A DNA stretch of 64,000 nucleotides from Hymenobacter yonginensis (GTDB lineage: Bacteria > Bacteroidota > Bacteroidia > Cytophagales > Hymenobacteraceae): the NCBI RefSeq assembly GCF_027625995.1, contig NZ_CP115396.1, positions 3,038,001 to 3,102,000 on the forward strand, given 5' to 3'. The notes beneath the pieces were generated by a model. That model made no database searches, was not told where the DNA came from, and saw only the letters and a program-made list of their open reading frames with translations. The first letter of the stretch is position 1. Each line of letters starts with the position of its first letter. The translations under genes and the position numbers were made by a program. Shown here in pieces: positions 48,877 to 58,083 of the stretch.

Positions 48877-48938
48877 CATCCACGAAGAAGCCGGCCCGTT
48901 CCCTCAGTCGAGGGAACGGGCCGGCTTCTTCGTGGATG
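48877..48938. terminator. Long bidirectional terminator between rlmB and manC
   Basis: An almost perfect stem of about 28 pairs: CATCCACGAAGAAGCCGGCC with its complement at 48919-48938, continued by CGTTCCCT/AGGGAACG around a CAGTCG loop. T-tracts are weak, so folding strength alone may stop transcription from both sides. Confidence 0.8.
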
Positions 48939-48945
48939 CTCCAGA

Positions 48946-50037
48946 CTAATTGTACCCTAAGCCCTTCTTAGCCTTCACGTCGGCCACAAAATCCTTCACG
49001 CGCTGTTCTTCCGTACGCTTGCAGATCAGCAGCACGTTGTCATACTCCGCGATGATGTAACCATCCAGCCCCTGCACCACCACCAGGCGCTCGGCCGGGG
49101 TCTTAATGACGCACTCCCGGGTATCGTAGAGCAGGGCGTCGCCGTCCACTACGTTGTTGTCGGCGTCGTGGTGGCCCATGCGGTGCAGCGAGTCCCAGGT
49201 ACCCAGGTCGCTCCAGCCGAAGTCGGCGGGCAGCACGTACACGTTGTCGGCCTTTTCCATCACCCCGTAGTCGATGCTGATGTTGCGGCAGCGGGTGTAG
49301 GCAGCGGCAATGAATTCGCTTTCCGCCGGAGTTCCCAGCTGTCCGATTCCTTCATCAAACACCTCCGCAATGTCGCCCAGGTACTGGTGGAAGGCATGGA
49401 TAATAGCATCGGCCCGCCACACAAACAGCCCCGAGTTCCAGAGAAAGTCGCCGCTGTTGAGGAACATCTGGGCCAGCTCCAGATTAGGTTTTTCGGTGAA
49501 TGTCTTCACTTTTTTAAGCCCCGCGGGAATCCCGTCGGCGCCGCCCTCATCCAAATACTGAATATAGCCATAACCCGTGTCAGGCCGGGACGGCTGGATG
49601 CCGAGCGTTATCAGAATCTCGTTTTCCCGGGCCGCCTCAACTGCCTGGTTGATGATCCGCTGAAACTCCACCTCCCGCAGCACCGCATGGTCGGCGGGCG
49701 TCACAACGATTACCGCCTTGGGGTCGCGCTGCGCAATGCGGTAACTGGCGTAGGCAATGCATGGTGCCGTATTCCGGCCGATGGGCTCACCCAAGATCTG
49801 GTCGGCGGGCAGCTCGGGCAGATGCTGATGCACCAGCTCCATGTAATCTTTATTCGTGACGACGAAAACGTTTTCGGGCGGGCAGATTCCCTGAAAACGC
49901 TCCACCGTGAGCTGCAGCATGGAGCGGCCCACGCCCATCACGTCGTGGAACTGCTTGGGCAAATGGGTGCGGCTGAAAGGCCAGAAGCGGCTGCCAATGC
50001 CGCCGGCCATCACTACGAGATAGGTATTTGGTTTCAT
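48946..50037 (-). CDS. manC: Mannose-1-phosphate guanylyltransferase
   Basis: Makes GDP-mannose from GTP and mannose 1-phosphate for polysaccharides and glycans. 363 residues from ATG 50037; an upstream frame to 50091 has no support. The nucleotidyltransferase signature VVMAGGIGSRFWPFSRTHLPKQFH is at residues about 7-30, with GEPIGRNTAPCIAYASYRIA near 83 and VTPADHAVL near 110. The C-terminal part contains DYGVMEKADNVYVLPADFGWSDLGTW. Only the pyrophosphorylase half is present; there is no phosphomannose isomerase domain. Transcribed in the same direction as kdsD, 123 bases downstream of it. Confidence 0.93.
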   Translation of the reverse strand: MKPNTYLVVMAGGIGSRFWPFSRTHLPKQFHDVMGVGRSMLQLTVERFQGICPPENVFVVTNKDYMELVHQHLPELPADQILGEPIGRNTAPCIAYASYRIAQRDPKAVIVVTPADHAVLREVEFQRIINQAVEAARENEILITLGIQPSRPDTGYGYIQYLDEGGADGIPAGLKKVKTFTEKPNLELAQMFLNSGDFLWNSGLFVWRADAIIHAFHQYLGDIAEVFDEGIGQLGTPAESEFIAAAYTRCRNISIDYGVMEKADNVYVLPADFGWSDLGTWDSLHRMGHHDADNNVVDGDALLYDTRECVIKTPAERLVVVQGLDGYIIAEYDNVLLICKRTEEQRVKDFVADVKAKKGLGYN

Positions 50038-50160
50038 AGGGTTCAGAGGCGGTGTGGAATGTAGACGGAACTCTTCGTTGGCAGGTGCCAATATCTGCTT
50101 TTACTGGCAGAAAAGGCCAGATAGGTAGCAGCTCCACCTATGGTGGTTACCGGAAGGCCG

Positions 50161-51138
50161 CTACACCAACCCTTCCCGCAGCAGATCGTGCAGGTGGATG
50201 AAGCCACTGAAACGGCCCTGCTCCGTCACGATGAGTTGGGTGATGTTGCGCTGCTGCATGCGGGCCAGGGCCTCCACCGCAAAATCGTCGATGTCCACGC
50301 TCATGGGCTGGGGCGTGAGAATGTCGCGGGCGCGCACGTCTTCCAGGCGGCCGGCGAAGGTGCTGAGCATGCGGCGCAGGTCGCCGTCGGTGATGATGCC
50401 TTGCAGCTGGCCGGCGGCGTCGAGCACGGCGGTGGCGCCGAGACGCTTGCCGGATATCTCCAGGATGATGTCCTTGAGCAGGGCGTCGTCCTGCACCTGG
50501 GGCTGCTGGTTCTGGCGGCTCAGGTCCCCTACTTTCAGGTAGAGTTGCTTGCCGAGCGTGCCGCCGGGGTGCAGGCGGGCAAAATCCTGGCGCGAGAAGT
50601 CGCGGCTTTCCAGCAGGCACACGGCCAGCGCGTCGCCCAGGGCCAGAGCGGCGGTGGTGCTGGTGGTGGGCGCCAGGTTGTGGGGGCAGGCCTCGCGTGT
50701 TACGGGGGCATGCAGCACGTAGGTGGCCTGCTGCGCCAAGTAGGAATCAGCATTGCTGACGAGCGCCGCAAGCGGCACGCCTTTGCGCTTGAGCAGCGGC
50801 ACCAGCACTTTTATTTCGGGCGTGTCGCCGCTCTTGCTGATGGCCACCACAAAGTCGTCGGGCTGGATCATGCCCAGGTCGCCGTGGATGGCGTCGGCGG
50901 CGTGCATAAATAGCGCCGGGGTGCCCGTAGAGTTGAGCGTGGCCACTATTTTCCCGGCAATGTGGGCGCTCTTGCCAATGCCGGTTACCACCACCCGTCC
51001 TCGCAAAGACAAAATCGCCTCTACGCATAGTGCAAAATCCGGCGTCAGGGCAATGGCGTCGGCTACCCCTTGGATGGCTTCTGCTTCCTGCAGAAGCACT
51101 TTTTTTGCGATGGAATGAAGCTCGTTCTGTGCTTTCAA
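50161..51138 (-). CDS. kdsD: D-arabinose-5-phosphate isomerase (KpsF/GutQ family)
   Basis: Interconverts ribulose 5-phosphate and arabinose 5-phosphate, the first step toward Kdo of lipopolysaccharide. 325 residues. The SIS domain is N-terminal: GRVVVTGIGKSAHIAGKIVATL, FMHAADAIHGDLGMI and VVAISKSGDTPEI near 45-110. Two CBS domains follow after about 200 (LLKDIILEISGKRLGATAVLD and DILTPQPMSVDIDDFAVEAL). The open frame starts with TTG at 51138; no ATG is found before the domain. The neighbouring manC also supplies a sugar building block. Confidence 0.92.
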   Translation of the reverse strand: MKAQNELHSIAKKVLLQEAEAIQGVADAIALTPDFALCVEAILSLRGRVVVTGIGKSAHIAGKIVATLNSTGTPALFMHAADAIHGDLGMIQPDDFVVAISKSGDTPEIKVLVPLLKRKGVPLAALVSNADSYLAQQATYVLHAPVTREACPHNLAPTTSTTAALALGDALAVCLLESRDFSRQDFARLHPGGTLGKQLYLKVGDLSRQNQQPQVQDDALLKDIILEISGKRLGATAVLDAAGQLQGIITDGDLRRMLSTFAGRLEDVRARDILTPQPMSVDIDDFAVEALARMQQRNITQLIVTEQGRFSGFIHLHDLLREGLV

Positions 51139-51303
51139 TCTAAATTTGATTAGGTATTGCGTGTTGAGGTCTACCGGCGAAACAAGGTTTTGTCTTTTTA
51201 CCCGCTACCCATTACCGAATACTTCAAAAACACTTAGATTGAGATAGGCAACCCGCGCTACGCGTCGAAGTCCTGTCTGAATTTCCCAACCGAGTAAGTG
51301 AGG

Positions 51304-53505
51304 ATGCCGATGCCAGCCGTGAATACCGCAGTCAGTTCAACACCTGATTTGAAGGGCAAATTAAAGGAAGTTTTTGGGTACGGGCAGTTCCGTGGTACGC
51401 AGGAAGCCATTATCCAGAACGTCATCGAGGGCCACAACACCTTCGTAATTATGCCCACCGGCGCCGGCAAGAGCCTTTGCTATCAGCTGCCCGCGCTGGT
51501 GCTGCCCGGCACGGCCATTGTTATTTCGCCCCTGATTGCCCTGATGAAAAACCAGGTCGATCAGCTCAACGCCTTCGGCGTGAATGCCCAGTTTCTGAAC
51601 TCCACGCTCACCAAGGCGGAGATGAACCGGGTGAAGAAGGACGTTATCAGCGGCGAGGTGAAGCTGCTGTACGTGGCGCCCGAAAGCCTCACCAAAGACG
51701 AAACCATCGAGTTTCTGCAGAAAGCCACCATCAGCTTCGTAGCCATTGATGAGGCCCACTGCATCTCGGAGTGGGGCCACGACTTCCGACCCGAGTACCG
51801 CCGCATCCGGGGCATCATCGACAACATCGGGCAGGTGCCCATCATTGCCCTCACGGCCACGGCCACGCCCAAAGTGCAGCTGGACATCCAGAAAAACCTG
51901 CAGATGGACGACGCCTCGGTGTTCAAGACCAGCTTCAACCGCACCAACCTCTACTACGAGGTGCGGCCCAAGCACAACACCAAGAAGCAGCTGATTCAGT
52001 ACGTGAAGCAGCGCAAGGGCCTGGCCGGCATCATCTATTGCTTGAGCCGCAAGAAAGTAGAAGAAATTGCCGAGCTGCTAAAGGTCAACGACGTGCGGGC
52101 CCTGCCCTACCACGCCGGCCTCGACCCGCACGTACGCATGGCCAACCAGGACGCCTTCCTCAACGAAGACGCCGACGTCATTGTGGCTACCATTGCCTTC
52201 GGCATGGGCATCGACAAGCCCGATGTGCGCTTCGTGATTCACTACGACACGCCCAAGAGCATCGAGGGTTACTACCAGGAAACCGGCCGCGGCGGCCGCG
52301 ACGGCCTCGACGGCGACTGCCTGATGTTCTACAGCTACGACGACATCGTGAAGCTGGAGAAGTTCAACAAGGACAAGCCCGTGACGGAGCGCGACAACAG
52401 CAAGCTGCTGCTCCAGGAAATGGCCAACTACGCCGACTCGGCCGTGTGCCGCCGCAAGCAGCTGCTGCACTACTTCGGCGAAACCTACCCGACCGACTGC
52501 GGCTTCTGCGACAACTGCAAGCACCCCAAGGAGCGGTTTGAGGCCAAGGATGAAGTAGCAATGGCCCTGAAGGCCGTGGTGCAGACTGAGCAGCGCTTCG
52601 GCCTCGACCACATCGGTACCGTATTGATGGGCATGAACAATGCGCACGTGGAGAGCTACGGCCACAACGGCCTGCCGATCTACGGCCAGGGCAAGCACAA
52701 AGACGCGCAGTTCTGGCACTCGCTGCTGCGCCAGTGCTTGATTTTCGGTTTATTGGAGAAGGATATTGAAAGCTTTGGCGTTGTAAAAATCACCGACAAG
52801 GGTATGGAATTCATCGACAATCCCCATTCGATCAAGCTCACCAAAGACCACGACTACGACGAGGAGGTAAAGGAGGAGCTGGAGCAGGAAGAGGTGCAGC
52901 AGGCCGCCGGCCACGACGAAACGCTGTTCCAGATGCTCAAGGACCTGCGCAAGAAGATGGCCAAGGAGAAAAACCTGCCGCCGTACGTGCTCTTCCAGGA
53001 TCCAAGCCTGAAGGAAATGGCCACCACCTTCCCGCTCAAGATGGACGACCTCGCCCACGTGGGCGGCGTCGGGCAGGGTAAGGCCACCAAGTTCGGCACG
53101 CCGTTCCTGGCTTTGATCAAGAAGTACGTCGACGACAACGACATCGAAACCGCCACCGATGTGGTGGTGAAGTCGGCCGTCAACAAGTCGAAAATCAAGA
53201 TCTACATCATTCAGCAGATCGACAAGAAGATGGACTTGGAGGAAATTGCGTCCTCGAAGGGCATCGATATGCGCGAGCTGATGGAGGAAATCGAGCACAT
53301 CTGCTACTCCGGCACCAAGCTCAACCTCGACTACTACATCGACGGCGTGCTGGACGAAGACCGCCAGGAGGAAATCTACGACTACTTTATGTCGGCCAGC
53401 ACCGACAACATTGCCGTGGCCCTCAAGGAGCTCGGCACCGACGAATACACCGAGGAAGACCTGCGCCTGATGCGCATCAAGTTTCTGAGCGAGGTGGCGA
53501 ACTAA
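51304..53505 (+). CDS. recQ: ATP-dependent DNA helicase RecQ
   Basis: 3'-5' DNA helicase in recombination and repair. 733 residues from ATG 51304 (a GTG at 51298 is possible). Helicase core: motif 0 GYGQFRGTQEAII, Walker A PTGAGKSLCY (about 50), DEAH box in IDEAHCISEWGHDFRPEYR (about 145), motif VI ETGRGGRDG. The zinc-binding Cys cluster (VCRRKQLLHYFG, then CGFCDNC near 400) and the RQC domain follow; an HRDC domain (LRKKMAKEKNLPPYVLF to FGTPFL) is near 540-610, and an extra helical C-terminus after about 640. All functional motifs are intact. Divergent from kdsD. Confidence 0.97.
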   Translation: MPMPAVNTAVSSTPDLKGKLKEVFGYGQFRGTQEAIIQNVIEGHNTFVIMPTGAGKSLCYQLPALVLPGTAIVISPLIALMKNQVDQLNAFGVNAQFLNSTLTKAEMNRVKKDVISGEVKLLYVAPESLTKDETIEFLQKATISFVAIDEAHCISEWGHDFRPEYRRIRGIIDNIGQVPIIALTATATPKVQLDIQKNLQMDDASVFKTSFNRTNLYYEVRPKHNTKKQLIQYVKQRKGLAGIIYCLSRKKVEEIAELLKVNDVRALPYHAGLDPHVRMANQDAFLNEDADVIVATIAFGMGIDKPDVRFVIHYDTPKSIEGYYQETGRGGRDGLDGDCLMFYSYDDIVKLEKFNKDKPVTERDNSKLLLQEMANYADSAVCRRKQLLHYFGETYPTDCGFCDNCKHPKERFEAKDEVAMALKAVVQTEQRFGLDHIGTVLMGMNNAHVESYGHNGLPIYGQGKHKDAQFWHSLLRQCLIFGLLEKDIESFGVVKITDKGMEFIDNPHSIKLTKDHDYDEEVKEELEQEEVQQAAGHDETLFQMLKDLRKKMAKEKNLPPYVLFQDPSLKEMATTFPLKMDDLAHVGGVGQGKATKFGTPFLALIKKYVDDNDIETATDVVVKSAVNKSKIKIYIIQQIDKKMDLEEIASSKGIDMRELMEEIEHICYSGTKLNLDYYIDGVLDEDRQEEIYDYFMSASTDNIAVALKELGTDEYTEEDLRLMRIKFLSEVAN

Positions 53506-53685
53506 ATCACGGATTTTTTCGAATTAGACGGATTGATCGGATTTTGTGGATGACGCTGGTCTGCTTCCACCAATGGACCTACAATGAAAAAAGGCTTGCC
53601 AAGTGGCAAGCCTTTTTTGTTTTAAACGAACATTAATCGTCTACAAAATCCGTCTAATCCGTCTAATCCGAAAAAATCCGTGATT
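53505..53685. repeat. 43-base inverted repeat enclosing a terminator, between recQ and brx stop codons
   Basis: Left arm 53505-53547 and right arm 53643-53685 are complementary with only a few mismatches and share ATTAGACGGATT and CACGGATTTTTTCG units. The left arm begins at the last base of the recQ stop codon and the right arm ends within the stop codon of the convergent gene. Confidence 0.85.
53587..53623. terminator. Bidirectional terminator inside the inverted repeat
   Basis: AAAAAAGGCTTGCC pairs perfectly with GGCAAGCCTTTTTT around AAGT. It serves recQ and the bacilliredoxin-like gene. Confidence 0.93.
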
Positions 53686-54106
53686 AGCAGTACTCCTCGA
53701 ACGCGCCTTGCAGGTTGTTCACGATGCGCATCAGGTCGTTGCCTTCGATGTGGTAACGCTCAATCATGTGCACCAGCTCGCCGTCTTTGAACAGGGCAAT
53801 GCTGGGGCTGCTGGGCGGATACGGCAGCAGGTGCTCGCGCACCTTGGCTACGGCGTCGGTTTCCATGCCGGCGAATACCGTCACGAGCTTGGCGGGCTTC
53901 TTGTCGGAGCTGGACACGGCCATTTTCAGGGCCGGGCGGGCTTTGGAAGCCGCGCAGCCGCACACCGAGTTAACGGCAACCAGCACGGTGCCGCTCTGCT
54001 CGTTGAGGACGGCGTCCACTTCTTCGGGGGTCATCAGTTGCTCGAAGCCAGCCTCGGTGAGGTCCTGGCGGATGGGGGCAACCATGTATTCGGGGTACGT
54101 AGCCAT
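53684..54106 (-). CDS. BrxA/BrxB-family bacilliredoxin-like protein
   Basis: 140 residues, thioredoxin-like fold. The CGC active site in VNSVCGCAASKARPAL (about 50-64), the PPSSPSIALFKDGELVHMIERY segment near 98-118 and the final EGNDLMRIVNNLQGAFEEYC match the BrxA/BrxB (YphP/YqiW) family. In Firmicutes these remove bacillithiol from mixed disulfides on proteins. Many Bacteroidota also use bacillithiol, so the same role is plausible. Starts at ATG 54106; convergent with recQ. Confidence 0.93.
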   Translation of the reverse strand: MATYPEYMVAPIRQDLTEAGFEQLMTPEEVDAVLNEQSGTVLVAVNSVCGCAASKARPALKMAVSSSDKKPAKLVTVFAGMETDAVAKVREHLLPYPPSSPSIALFKDGELVHMIERYHIEGNDLMRIVNNLQGAFEEYC

Positions 54107-54284
54107 AGGTAAAAGCTAGGCGTTAAGAGAAAAATGATGGGTGACAGACGGCCACCGCTGCCGCAAAATTACGCAATAAACGGCGGTCATCCGGCAGCTG
54201 GCGTATTCAACCCAAATGCGCCCTGAGAAGTTTACAAAGCAGCCTCTGCCACTCTGCCTCCCGTCATTTTTTATCGCCACCGCC

Positions 54285-54575
54285 ATGACTTACTCTGAAT
54301 TCTCTGCTTCGCTCACCCAGCACACGGCCCCGGCCGGCCTCACGCCGCTGCTGCAGGCGCTATGGTACGCCGGCCGCGACGAATGGAGCCGCGCCCACGA
54401 CATTGCCCAGCAGCACGAAGGCGACCCGCTCTTCGACTGGCTGCACGCGCTGCTGCACCGCCAGGAAGGCGACGCCGGCAACGCAGCCTACTGGTACCGC
54501 CGCGCCGGCCGGCCGGGGTCGGTGGGCAATATCCGGACCGAGTGGGAGCAGCTGGTCCGGACGCAACTGCCGTAG
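54285..54575 (+). CDS. Small conserved-looking hypothetical protein, 96 aa
   Basis: From ATG 54285 (23 codons inside a longer frame whose first part has signal-like but poor sequence). The segment LLQALWYAGRDEWSRAHDIAQQHEGDPLFDW-type layout (two helices, Trp-rich) and HALLHRQEGDAGNAAYWYRRAGRP form TPR-like helix pairs; short proteins with this pattern are found in several phyla as hypotheticals. Cytoplasmic; no catalytic motif. Function unknown. It stands between the bacilliredoxin gene and the TPR protein gene on the plus strand. Confidence 0.75.
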   Translation: MTYSEFSASLTQHTAPAGLTPLLQALWYAGRDEWSRAHDIAQQHEGDPLFDWLHALLHRQEGDAGNAAYWYRRAGRPGSVGNIRTEWEQLVRTQLP

Positions 54576-54703
54576 TGGAAGTGGCTCGTGGCTGCTACTG
54601 GTTCTTGCCATAGTTCTACTATAAAACAAAAACCAAAACCCTTTTGCGTGCTTTGCGCAATTAAAATTACATTTATCCGGCCGAAGCTAAACGGCCGAAT
54701 GCT

Positions 54704-55765
54704 ATGTTAAAACCGATACTCTTGCTGGCGGCCGGCAGCCTGCTGCCCCTGGCGGCCACGGCCCAGGTAGATACCGTGCGCGCCTCGACCTTGCCGCCGG
54801 CCCAGCAGGCCGAACGGCTCTACAACAGCGGCGTGGCCAAGTTCAACCAGAAAAGCTACCGCGCGGCCCTGCAGGATTTCGACCGGGCGCTGGCGGCCAA
54901 GCCCGACTTCGCCAAGGCCTATTACAACCGCGCCGCCGTCCGCTACGAGCTGCAGGAATACCAGCCCGCCGTGCAGGACTACGATGCCGCCCTCAAGCTG
55001 GACCCGGCCAGCGGCACCGCCTACTTCGGGCGCGGCCAGGCGCGGGAGGCGCTGAAACAGCCTGCCGAGGCCGAGCAGGACTATTCCAAAGCCGTGGAAA
55101 CCAACCCGGCCTACGCCCCGGCCTGGTACTACCGTGGCGCGCTGCGCTTCGAGAAAGGCGAGTACAAGGCTGCCAAGGCCGATTTCGAGCAGGCCACCAA
55201 GGCCGACCCCACCTACGCCTACGCCTGGCACGACCGGGCCAGCGCCGAGCGCCAGCTGCAGGAGTACCCGGCCGCCATCCAGAGCTACACCCGCGCCCTC
55301 ACGCTGCAGCCGGAGCTACTGCCAGCTTTGCTGAACCGCGCCGGTACCCGCCGCCGCGCCGGCGACCTGAAAGGCGCCCTGCAAGACTACACCCAGTACC
55401 TCCAGAAAAAGCAGGACAACCCCATCGCCTACACCAACCGCGGCGCCGCCCGCTACGAGGCCGCCGACTACAAAGGCGCCGCCGAGGACTTCGGGCGTGC
55501 CATTGAGCTGGACGGCGCCTACGCCTTTGCCTGGAACAACCGCGCCGCCGCCTTCCTTAAGCTGGAAGACTACAAAAAGGCCGAAGCCGACGCCAGCAAA
55601 GCCATTGCCCTCAATCCGCAGTACGCTGAGGCCTACCTCAACCGCGGCCACGCCCGCGAAATGCTGCGCAACCCCGACGGCGCCTGCCAGGACTGGCGCA
55701 AAGCCGCCGAGCTGGGCCTGGAAATCGGCACCAGCTACGCCGCCAACTCCGGCTGCGGCGAGTAG
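54704..55765 (+). CDS. Exported TPR-repeat protein
   Basis: 353 residues. Signal peptide MLKPILLLAAGSLLPLAATAQ, then about eight canonical tetratricopeptide repeats from residue 38 to the end (for example YNSGVAKFNQKSYRAALQDF, YNRAAVRYELQEYQPAVQDY, YFGRGQAREALKQPAEAEQD, NNRAAAFLKLEDYKKAEAD). The last unit ends with the Sel1-like GACQDWRKAAELG common in this group. Acts as a periplasmic or outer-membrane protein-protein interaction scaffold; the partner is unknown. A possible promoter is TTTTG near 54642 with TACATTTA at 54668. Confidence 0.9.
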   Translation: MLKPILLLAAGSLLPLAATAQVDTVRASTLPPAQQAERLYNSGVAKFNQKSYRAALQDFDRALAAKPDFAKAYYNRAAVRYELQEYQPAVQDYDAALKLDPASGTAYFGRGQAREALKQPAEAEQDYSKAVETNPAYAPAWYYRGALRFEKGEYKAAKADFEQATKADPTYAYAWHDRASAERQLQEYPAAIQSYTRALTLQPELLPALLNRAGTRRRAGDLKGALQDYTQYLQKKQDNPIAYTNRGAARYEAADYKGAAEDFGRAIELDGAYAFAWNNRAAAFLKLEDYKKAEADASKAIALNPQYAEAYLNRGHAREMLRNPDGACQDWRKAAELGLEIGTSYAANSGCGE

Positions 55766-55784
55766 GTGCGTGCTTTCAGACGAT

Positions 55785-55905
55785 AAAAGAACGTCATGCC
55801 CTATCTGGCGTCCGCTTGCCGAAGCATCTCTACCGCTTCGTTGTCAAAGAATTGATTAGCCAGCAGAGAGATGCTTCGACAATTTCAGCATGACGCCCTT
55901 CTAAT
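55785..55905. repeat. Degenerate inverted repeat (GAACGTCATGC / GAAGCATCTC family)
   Basis: AGAACGTCATGCC with GCCGAAGCATCTCTACC on the left side is mirrored by GAGAGATGCTTCG and TCAGCATGACGCCCTTCT on the right. The arms are less exact than in the other repeats and the centre is AT-rich. It lies between the TPR gene and the OmpA-family gene. I know such CGTCATGC elements as multi-copy in Hymenobacter-like genomes. Confidence 0.75.
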
Positions 55906-55919
55906 AGCTTCATATTCTC

Positions 55920-57953
55920 ATGTATAAATACCTACTCGCCCTGCTCCTGCTTTCCTCGGCCGCGCAGGCCCAAAGCGTGGAGTTCAGCAAGGACCGGTTC
56001 GGCAACGACAAGGACGGTCTGCGGGCGGCCCTCAAGGAAATCAAGCTCGGCGACGAGTGGTACCTGGCCGACCCACCCCGCTACGAGCAGGCCCTGCCGC
56101 ACTACTTGGAAGCCCAGAAATTCAACGCTGAAAACGCCGAGCTGAACCTGAAAATCGGGGACTGCTACCTGCATTCGGGATTTAAGCCGCGGGCGCTGGC
56201 GTACCTGCAGAAGGCCTATCAGCTCAACTCGGGCGTCGATCCGCGGATCCACTACCTGCTGGGGCGCGGGCTGCACCTGAACGGCAAGTGGGCCGCAGCC
56301 ATTGCCGAATACAAGCAGGCCACGCCCGCCACCGGCACCAAAAACACGGCCGGCTTCACCCAGGATATCCAGAAGAAAATCAAAGAGTGCGAAAACGGCC
56401 GCCTGCTGGAAGCCAAGCCCATCCGGGTGTTTGTGGACAACGCCGGGCCGGGCGTGAACTCGCCCTACCCCGACTACGGCCCGGTGATTTCGGCCGATGA
56501 GTCGGTGATGCTGTTTACCTCGCGCCGCCAGGGCTCTACCGGCGGCGAGAAAGACCCTGAGTCGGGCGGCTTCTTCGAGGACGTGTACCAGAGCGCCCGC
56601 ACCGGCGACGCCTGGGGCCCAGCCCGCAGCCTCGGCGAAACCGTAAACACCGCCGGCCACGACGCCACCGTGGGCCTCGCCCCCGACGCCCAGCGCCTGC
56701 TGGTGTACATGGAAGACAACGGCGGCGACCTGCACGAAAGCAACCTGCGCGGCGCCGAGTGGAGCAAGCCCAAGCAGCTGGGCTCACGCATCAACAGCAA
56801 GGCGCATGAGTCGTCGGCGGCCTATACGCCGGATGGGCGCAGCCTGCTGTTTGTGAGCGACAAGCCCGGCGGGCTGGGTTCGCGCGACATCTACAAGGTG
56901 GAAATGGAAGGGCGCGGCCCGGCCGTGAACCTCGGCCCCACCATCAACACGCCCTACGGCGAGGAAGGCGTGTTTCTGCACCCCGATGGCAAGACGATGT
57001 ACTTCTCATCGGAAGGCCACAACTCCATGGGCGGATACGACATATTCCGCTCCACCTACGAAAACGGCAAGTGGAGCGCGCCCGAAAACCTGGGCTGGCC
57101 CATCAACACGCCCGACGACGACGTGTTCTTCGTGATTTCCGCCTCGGGCCGGCACGGCTATTATTCCTCGTTCCGCGACGACGGCCTGGGCTCCAAGGAC
57201 ATCTACCAGATTACGTTTCTGGGCGCCGAAAAAGCGCCAGTTCTTAGCCAGGAAGACCAGCTGCTGGCTTCCCGCGTGCAGCCCGTGAAGGAAACCCAGC
57301 TGGCCCCGGCCGTGCCCGTGGCCACCGCTCAGGTCACCATCCTGAAAGGCACCATCACCGACGCCGTCAGCAAACAGCCGCTGGAAGCCACCATCGACGT
57401 GATTGACAACTCGCGCAACGAGAACATTGCCTCGTTTAAAGCCAATGCGCAGTCGGGCCGTTACCTAGTGAGCTTGCCCTCGGGCGTGAACTACGGCATT
57501 GTGGTGCGGCAGGACGGCTACCTGTTCCACTCCGAAAACTTCGATCTGCCGGCCGGCGCGGCCTATTCGGAGGTGGTGAAGGACATTCAGCTCCGGAAGC
57601 TGGACGTGGGCGTGAAGGTGGTGCTCAACAACATCTTCTTCGACTTCGACAAGGCCACGCTGCGCAAGGAAAGCACCGGCGAGCTGGAGCGCCTGCAGAA
57701 GCTGCTGACTGAAACGCCCGCCCTGCGCCTGGAAATTTCGGGCCACACCGACAACGTGGGCAACGCCGCCTACAACAAAGACCTGAGCCAGCGCCGCGCC
57801 AAAGCTGTGGTAGACTACCTCGTGGCCAAAGGCGTCGCCAAAGACCGCCTCACCTTCGCCGGATACGGCGACACCCAACCCGTTGCCCTGAACACCACCA
57901 AGGCCGGCCGCCAGCAAAACCGCCGCACCGAGTTCAAGGTGACCGGCAAGTAG
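55920..57953 (+). CDS. OmpA-family protein with TPR, WD40-like and carboxypeptidase-regulatory domains (PorE-like)
   Basis: 677 residues. Signal peptide MYKYLLALLLLSSAAQAQ. Order of domains: TPR-like helices (about 30-130, NLKIGDCYLHSGFKPRALAY), PD40/WD40-like beta-propeller (about 180-430, with SVMLFTSRR, RSLLFVSDKPGGLGSRDIY, KTMYFSSEGHNSMGGYDIF), a carboxypeptidase-regulatory-like beta domain (about 475-550) and a C-terminal OmpA domain (about 570-677, EISGHTDNVGNAAYNKDLS and QQNRRTEFKV) that binds peptidoglycan. This is the architecture of PorE of the type IX secretion system, but Bacteroidota have several paralogues, so the T9SS role is not certain. Confidence 0.88.
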   Translation: MYKYLLALLLLSSAAQAQSVEFSKDRFGNDKDGLRAALKEIKLGDEWYLADPPRYEQALPHYLEAQKFNAENAELNLKIGDCYLHSGFKPRALAYLQKAYQLNSGVDPRIHYLLGRGLHLNGKWAAAIAEYKQATPATGTKNTAGFTQDIQKKIKECENGRLLEAKPIRVFVDNAGPGVNSPYPDYGPVISADESVMLFTSRRQGSTGGEKDPESGGFFEDVYQSARTGDAWGPARSLGETVNTAGHDATVGLAPDAQRLLVYMEDNGGDLHESNLRGAEWSKPKQLGSRINSKAHESSAAYTPDGRSLLFVSDKPGGLGSRDIYKVEMEGRGPAVNLGPTINTPYGEEGVFLHPDGKTMYFSSEGHNSMGGYDIFRSTYENGKWSAPENLGWPINTPDDDVFFVISASGRHGYYSSFRDDGLGSKDIYQITFLGAEKAPVLSQEDQLLASRVQPVKETQLAPAVPVATAQVTILKGTITDAVSKQPLEATIDVIDNSRNENIASFKANAQSGRYLVSLPSGVNYGIVVRQDGYLFHSENFDLPAGAAYSEVVKDIQLRKLDVGVKVVLNNIFFDFDKATLRKESTGELERLQKLLTETPALRLEISGHTDNVGNAAYNKDLSQRRAKAVVDYLVAKGVAKDRLTFAGYGDTQPVALNTTKAGRQQNRRTEFKVTGK

Positions 57954-58083
57954 CGTTTCCGGCCGATTTTGCGCTGCCCCCGCCCGCCGGTTCTTCTGGC
58001 AGGCGGGGGTAGTCTTTGTCGGGGGCTACGCCGGCCAACCAGTGTGGTCCTATATTCAACGAGTAAACTACCCGGTTCCCCGG

